The notes under the pieces were generated by a model that was not told the DNA's origin, did not search any database, and saw only the letters and a program-made list of their open reading frames with translations. The translations under genes and the position numbers were made by a program. A stretch of DNA of 64,000 nucleotides from JAFGRU01 sp016934985. Its GTDB lineage: Bacteria > Desulfobacterota > Desulfuromonadia > Desulfuromonadales > JAAYDE01. Shown piece by piece: positions 61,451 through 64,000 of this stretch. Where the stretch lies: contig CAXXJQ010000003.1 of assembly GCA_963665045.2 (NCBI GenBank), positions 930,001 through 994,000 on the forward strand. The letters run 5' to 3'. Positions within the stretch are counted from its first letter, which is position 1. Every line of letters starts with the position of its first letter.

Positions 61451-63193
61451 ATGTATCTTCGAATCGTTGCTGTTTGTCTTGGATTTCTGATTGCTGCCTC
61501 ATCCCCGGTTTTTGGGGATCAGGCCAATCTTCAATTCCAGAGAATCCGGGGGGATTATTCCAGTCTTATCAAATCGACCAGGGATAAACTCTACCGCGAC
61601 AATTGGTTGCGAATCATTGACGAGTTCCGGCGTTTTTCCAACGATCACCCAACCCATAGCAAAGGACCTGCGGCCCTCTACATGGCCGGGCGCGCTTGCG
61701 AGGAGTTATATCGCATTTCCCTTGCCGAGCGTGATGCCCTCCAGGCGGCCGAACTTTTTGACGACCTGGATGTCAAATTTCCGGACAGTAGTTTGGCTGA
61801 TGATGCCCTGGTTCTTTCGGCAAAAATTTACGACAGCATATTGAAGGACAGCCAGGAGGCGGTTTCCCGATATTCCAAGGTTGTCAGTGCATATCCTGGT
61901 GGCGATCAGGTCAAGCCGGCCAGTGAGGCTTTGTCGCGACTCTCCCCTTATGCCCTGGAAGCCGCCCTTAACCCGCCCTCTGCCGCAGCGCCCGAAGAAG
62001 AGGTGGCAAATGAGATCAAAACGAAGCCAGCCGGCCCCATCCGCCTGACGGGAATCAGATCAGAGGCCCGGTCCGGTTTTTCCAGGGTGGTATTGGAACT
62101 AAGCGGGCCTGTCGAATTTTCCTATAATACTCTCCCCGGCAACGCTGAAAAGAATGTTTCACCTCGTTTATATGTCGATCTTCGCGAGACGACTCGTGTC
62201 ACGACAATTCAGTCCAACAAGGTTGTCAATGACCCTATCCTTGACCAGATTCGTACCGGCCAGGCGCGGCCCGATCAGGTCCGGGTCGTTCTTGATCTGC
62301 ACGTTCTTCAGGATTTCAGGGTTTTCCCCCTTGATAATCCGGCCCGGCTCGTTATCGATGTAGCCGCTCAAAAAACCGCCTGGCAGGAATCCAATCCTGC
62401 TTTGCAGCCGTTGGCTCCTCAGCCGGATCGTATCTCCAAGATCCTTCAGGAAACACCGCTGGTAAAGGACCCGGCTGTCGATTTCACAGCGACCACTCAA
62501 AACAGTGAATTGAAGCTGATTGTGGTCGATCCCGGCCATGGCGGCAAAGACCCGGGGGCCATCGGTCCCAACGGCGTTAAAGAAAAGGATGTGGTTCTGG
62601 CCATTGGCAAAATCCTGGCCCAGCGCCTCAAAAACGATTTGCAATGCAAGGTTGTTCTGACCCGTGATCGGGATAAGTTTCTTACTCTTGAGGAACGGAC
62701 CGGACTGGCCAACCGTCTTAATGCCGACCTCTTCATTTCCGTTCATGCCAATGCCAGTCACAGTAGAAAAACAAGGGGAATAGAGACTTATTACCTCAAT
62801 TTCTCAAAAAACGAAGATGCCGCATCCGTGGCGGCGCGTGAAAACGGCATCACGCTCAAAGAGGTCAGTGACCTGGAAATGATTCTTTTTGACCTGATGG
62901 CCAACTCCAAAATTAACGAATCGAGCCTTCTTGCCAACAAGGTCCAAAACGGAGTCGTTCGGGAATTGAGCGATAAATACTCACATGTCAAGGATCATGG
63001 TGTCAGGCAGGGGCCTTTTCATGTATTGGTCGGTGCCACCATGCCTTCCATTTTGGTTGAAGCCGCTTACATCAGCAATCATCGCGAAGAAGCGCGTCTG
63101 ACCAGCCGCGCTTATCAGGAGCGCGTCGCCAGGGGTATTGTCAACGGCGTACGCAGCTTTGCCGCAACTCTGGACATGGTGGCCAAAAAATGA
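61451..63193 (+). CDS. N-acetylmuramoyl-L-alanine amidase with TPR-like and AMIN domains
   Basis: A 580-residue exported cell-wall amidase that removes stem peptides from peptidoglycan, e.g. in daughter-cell separation. A signal peptide (about 1-22) leads to TPR-like helices (about 30-165; AALYMAGRACEEL), an AMIN domain (about 195-300; GIRSEARSGFSRVVLELSGP), a linker, and Amidase_3 (about 355-570) with VVDPGHGGKDPGAIG (zinc His), the second zinc Glu in LTLEERTGLANRLNADLFISVHANAS split over the next 60 residues, and the catalytic Glu in ILVEAAYISN. The stop overlaps the glnD start (ATGA). Confidence 0.93.
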   Translation: MYLRIVAVCLGFLIAASSPVFGDQANLQFQRIRGDYSSLIKSTRDKLYRDNWLRIIDEFRRFSNDHPTHSKGPAALYMAGRACEELYRISLAERDALQAAELFDDLDVKFPDSSLADDALVLSAKIYDSILKDSQEAVSRYSKVVSAYPGGDQVKPASEALSRLSPYALEAALNPPSAAAPEEEVANEIKTKPAGPIRLTGIRSEARSGFSRVVLELSGPVEFSYNTLPGNAEKNVSPRLYVDLRETTRVTTIQSNKVVNDPILDQIRTGQARPDQVRVVLDLHVLQDFRVFPLDNPARLVIDVAAQKTAWQESNPALQPLAPQPDRISKILQETPLVKDPAVDFTATTQNSELKLIVVDPGHGGKDPGAIGPNGVKEKDVVLAIGKILAQRLKNDLQCKVVLTRDRDKFLTLEERTGLANRLNADLFISVHANASHSRKTRGIETYYLNFSKNEDAASVAARENGITLKEVSDLEMILFDLMANSKINESSLLANKVQNGVVRELSDKYSHVKDHGVRQGPFHVLVGATMPSILVEAAYISNHREEARLTSRAYQERVARGIVNGVRSFAATLDMVAKK

Positions 63194-64000
63194 AGTTGAG
63201 CCGTTTTGTCCAGGAGGTTTTCCCACCCCTTCTTACCCCAGAACAGGATTCCCTGTCTTTTGAAGACAGGCGCGACAAGCTGCTGAAAAAACGTCGTGAA
63301 GGTCTGGAAAAAAGCCGTGAATACATCCTTTCGAGGCACCGCCTGGGGGAAGGTGGCGCCCTGGTTGTTGATGCGCTGACCCTGGTTACTGATGCCTTGC
63401 TCGTCCGTCTTTTCCATGATGTATCGGCAGGGGTTGCCGATCCTGACAACTATCCTATCGCTCTCGTTGCGCTGGGGGGGTATGGGCGGCGGGAACTTAA
63501 TCCTTTCTCCGACATAGACCTGATGTTCCTCTACCAGGGGAAGTCAAGGGACCTGGCCGAAAAAATCGCCAACAGGATGCTCTATCTGATGTGGGATATG
63601 AACCTCGATGTCGGTTACAGCGTTCGCACCCAGGAGGATTGTCTGGAGTTTGCCGACAAGGACAGCACGGTGCACACTGCTCTTCTTGACTCCCGCTTTC
63701 TTATCGGCGATGAGAGCCTTTACCACCATTATGAAAAAGCCGTTCTTGATGTACTCAGAGCCCGCAATACGCAGGTTTTTATCCGTAATAAGATAAGTGA
63801 GATTCAAACCCGTCACCAAAAGTTCGGTTCCTCGGTCTATCTTCTTGAACCCAATCTCAAAGAGGGGAAAGGAGGACTGCGGGAACTGCACACCGCCCTT
63901 TGGGTGGCCAAGGTTAAATTTAAAGTCAATTCCCTGCAGGAACTGGTTTTAAAAGGGGTTATCACCGAGCGTGAAAAAGAGGAGTGGGAAGCGGCATTCA
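63190..64000 (+). CDS. glnD: protein-PII uridylyltransferase GlnD, N-terminal part
   Basis: The frame is open to the window edge, giving 270 residues of a protein that is usually about 850-900. The nucleotidyltransferase motif ALGGYGRRELNPFSDIDLMF (near 91-110) and the later SVYLLEPNLKEGKGGLRELH (near 217-236) are GlnD hallmarks. It adds and removes UMP on PII to report nitrogen status. Start ATG 63190 overlaps the amidase stop. The HD and two ACT domains would lie beyond the window. Confidence 0.93.
   Translation, partial: MKLSRFVQEVFPPLLTPEQDSLSFEDRRDKLLKKRREGLEKSREYILSRHRLGEGGALVVDALTLVTDALLVRLFHDVSAGVADPDNYPIALVALGGYGRRELNPFSDIDLMFLYQGKSRDLAEKIANRMLYLMWDMNLDVGYSVRTQEDCLEFADKDSTVHTALLDSRFLIGDESLYHHYEKAVLDVLRARNTQVFIRNKISEIQTRHQKFGSSVYLLEPNLKEGKGGLRELHTALWVAKVKFKVNSLQELVLKGVITEREKEEWEAAF

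Noticed and set aside
1..64000. tRNA, rRNA or CRISPR arrays
   Set aside because: No T-loop-like GTTCRANYC with matching stems in the gaps, and no regularly spaced repeats.

Overview
The window looks like chromosome of a Desulfuromonadales-type bacterium (Geobacter/Desulfuromonas relatives). This is inferred from gene content, not from a database search: mutS, a TPR-AMIN-Amidase_3 amidase and glnD lie in a row; there is an oxygen-independent B12-type ribonucleotide reductase, a PilT ATPase beside a MshEN/PATAN (DUF4388) protein, CheV and CheR, a GGDEF cyclase, and class-mixed housekeeping enzymes. No rRNA, tRNA or CRISPR array was seen.

Region 1 (about 0.8-13.6 kb) is a composite defence island. 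A type I restriction-modification operon (hsdM, hsdS, hsdR) has been filled with other modules: a SIR2-like/DUF4917 gene after hsdS, a 55-codon relic of a second hsdR start, an AbiE-type toxin-antitoxin pair with a 16-bp inverted-repeat operator candidate, and a membrane-anchored PIN-domain gene fused by stop-start overlap to hsdR. An IS4-family element with 13-bp terminal repeats has landed in the PIN gene and left a 7-bp target duplication (TTAATAC). Deleting it on paper restores a 339-codon reading frame. A Mrr-type type IV nuclease follows, between two copies of a 17-bp repeat.

Region 2 (13.6-16.5 kb) is AT-rich and gene-poor: a lone periplasmic solute-binding protein, a small membrane protein, and six hairpin terminators, two of them near copies of each other. 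A sigma-54-like promoter followed 60 bp later by a terminator may mark a short RNA.

Region 3 (16.5-53 kb) is mostly ordinary chromosome: type IV pilus retraction (pilT), a thioredoxin/CXXCH/FMN-site fusion, cyclase-like hydrolase, DUF2278-lamin-tail protein, patatin, endonuclease V, glycerophosphodiesterase, UMF1 MFS transporter, DsbC-like protein, nrdJ with NrdR-box-like sites, an acyl-CoA ligase, nicotinamidase lying between 88-bp inverted repeats, GapN-type dehydrogenase with a diguanylate cyclase, an XRE regulator, CheV, a receiver-HPt protein, PhzF, an AhpD-like/hydrolase/ketopantoate reductase/DsrE-like cluster, a Kef-type antiporter, acylphosphatase, a glutamine amidotransferase, CheR and a gamma-glutamylcyclotransferase. 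Two diverged copies of a roughly 175-bp miniature inverted-repeat element sit at 44.5 and 51.6 kb; the first has cut off the front half of a VOC-family gene.

Region 4 (52.5-64 kb) has a decaying metal-resistance pair: a CsoR/RcnR-family repressor gene with two in-frame stops next to a zinc/cobalt-type CDF exporter that has lost its N-terminal end. An orphan SMC-like ATPase, a macrodomain protein, an intact CDF exporter, a hypothetical protein, and the mutS-amidase-glnD run follow. glnD continues beyond the right edge.
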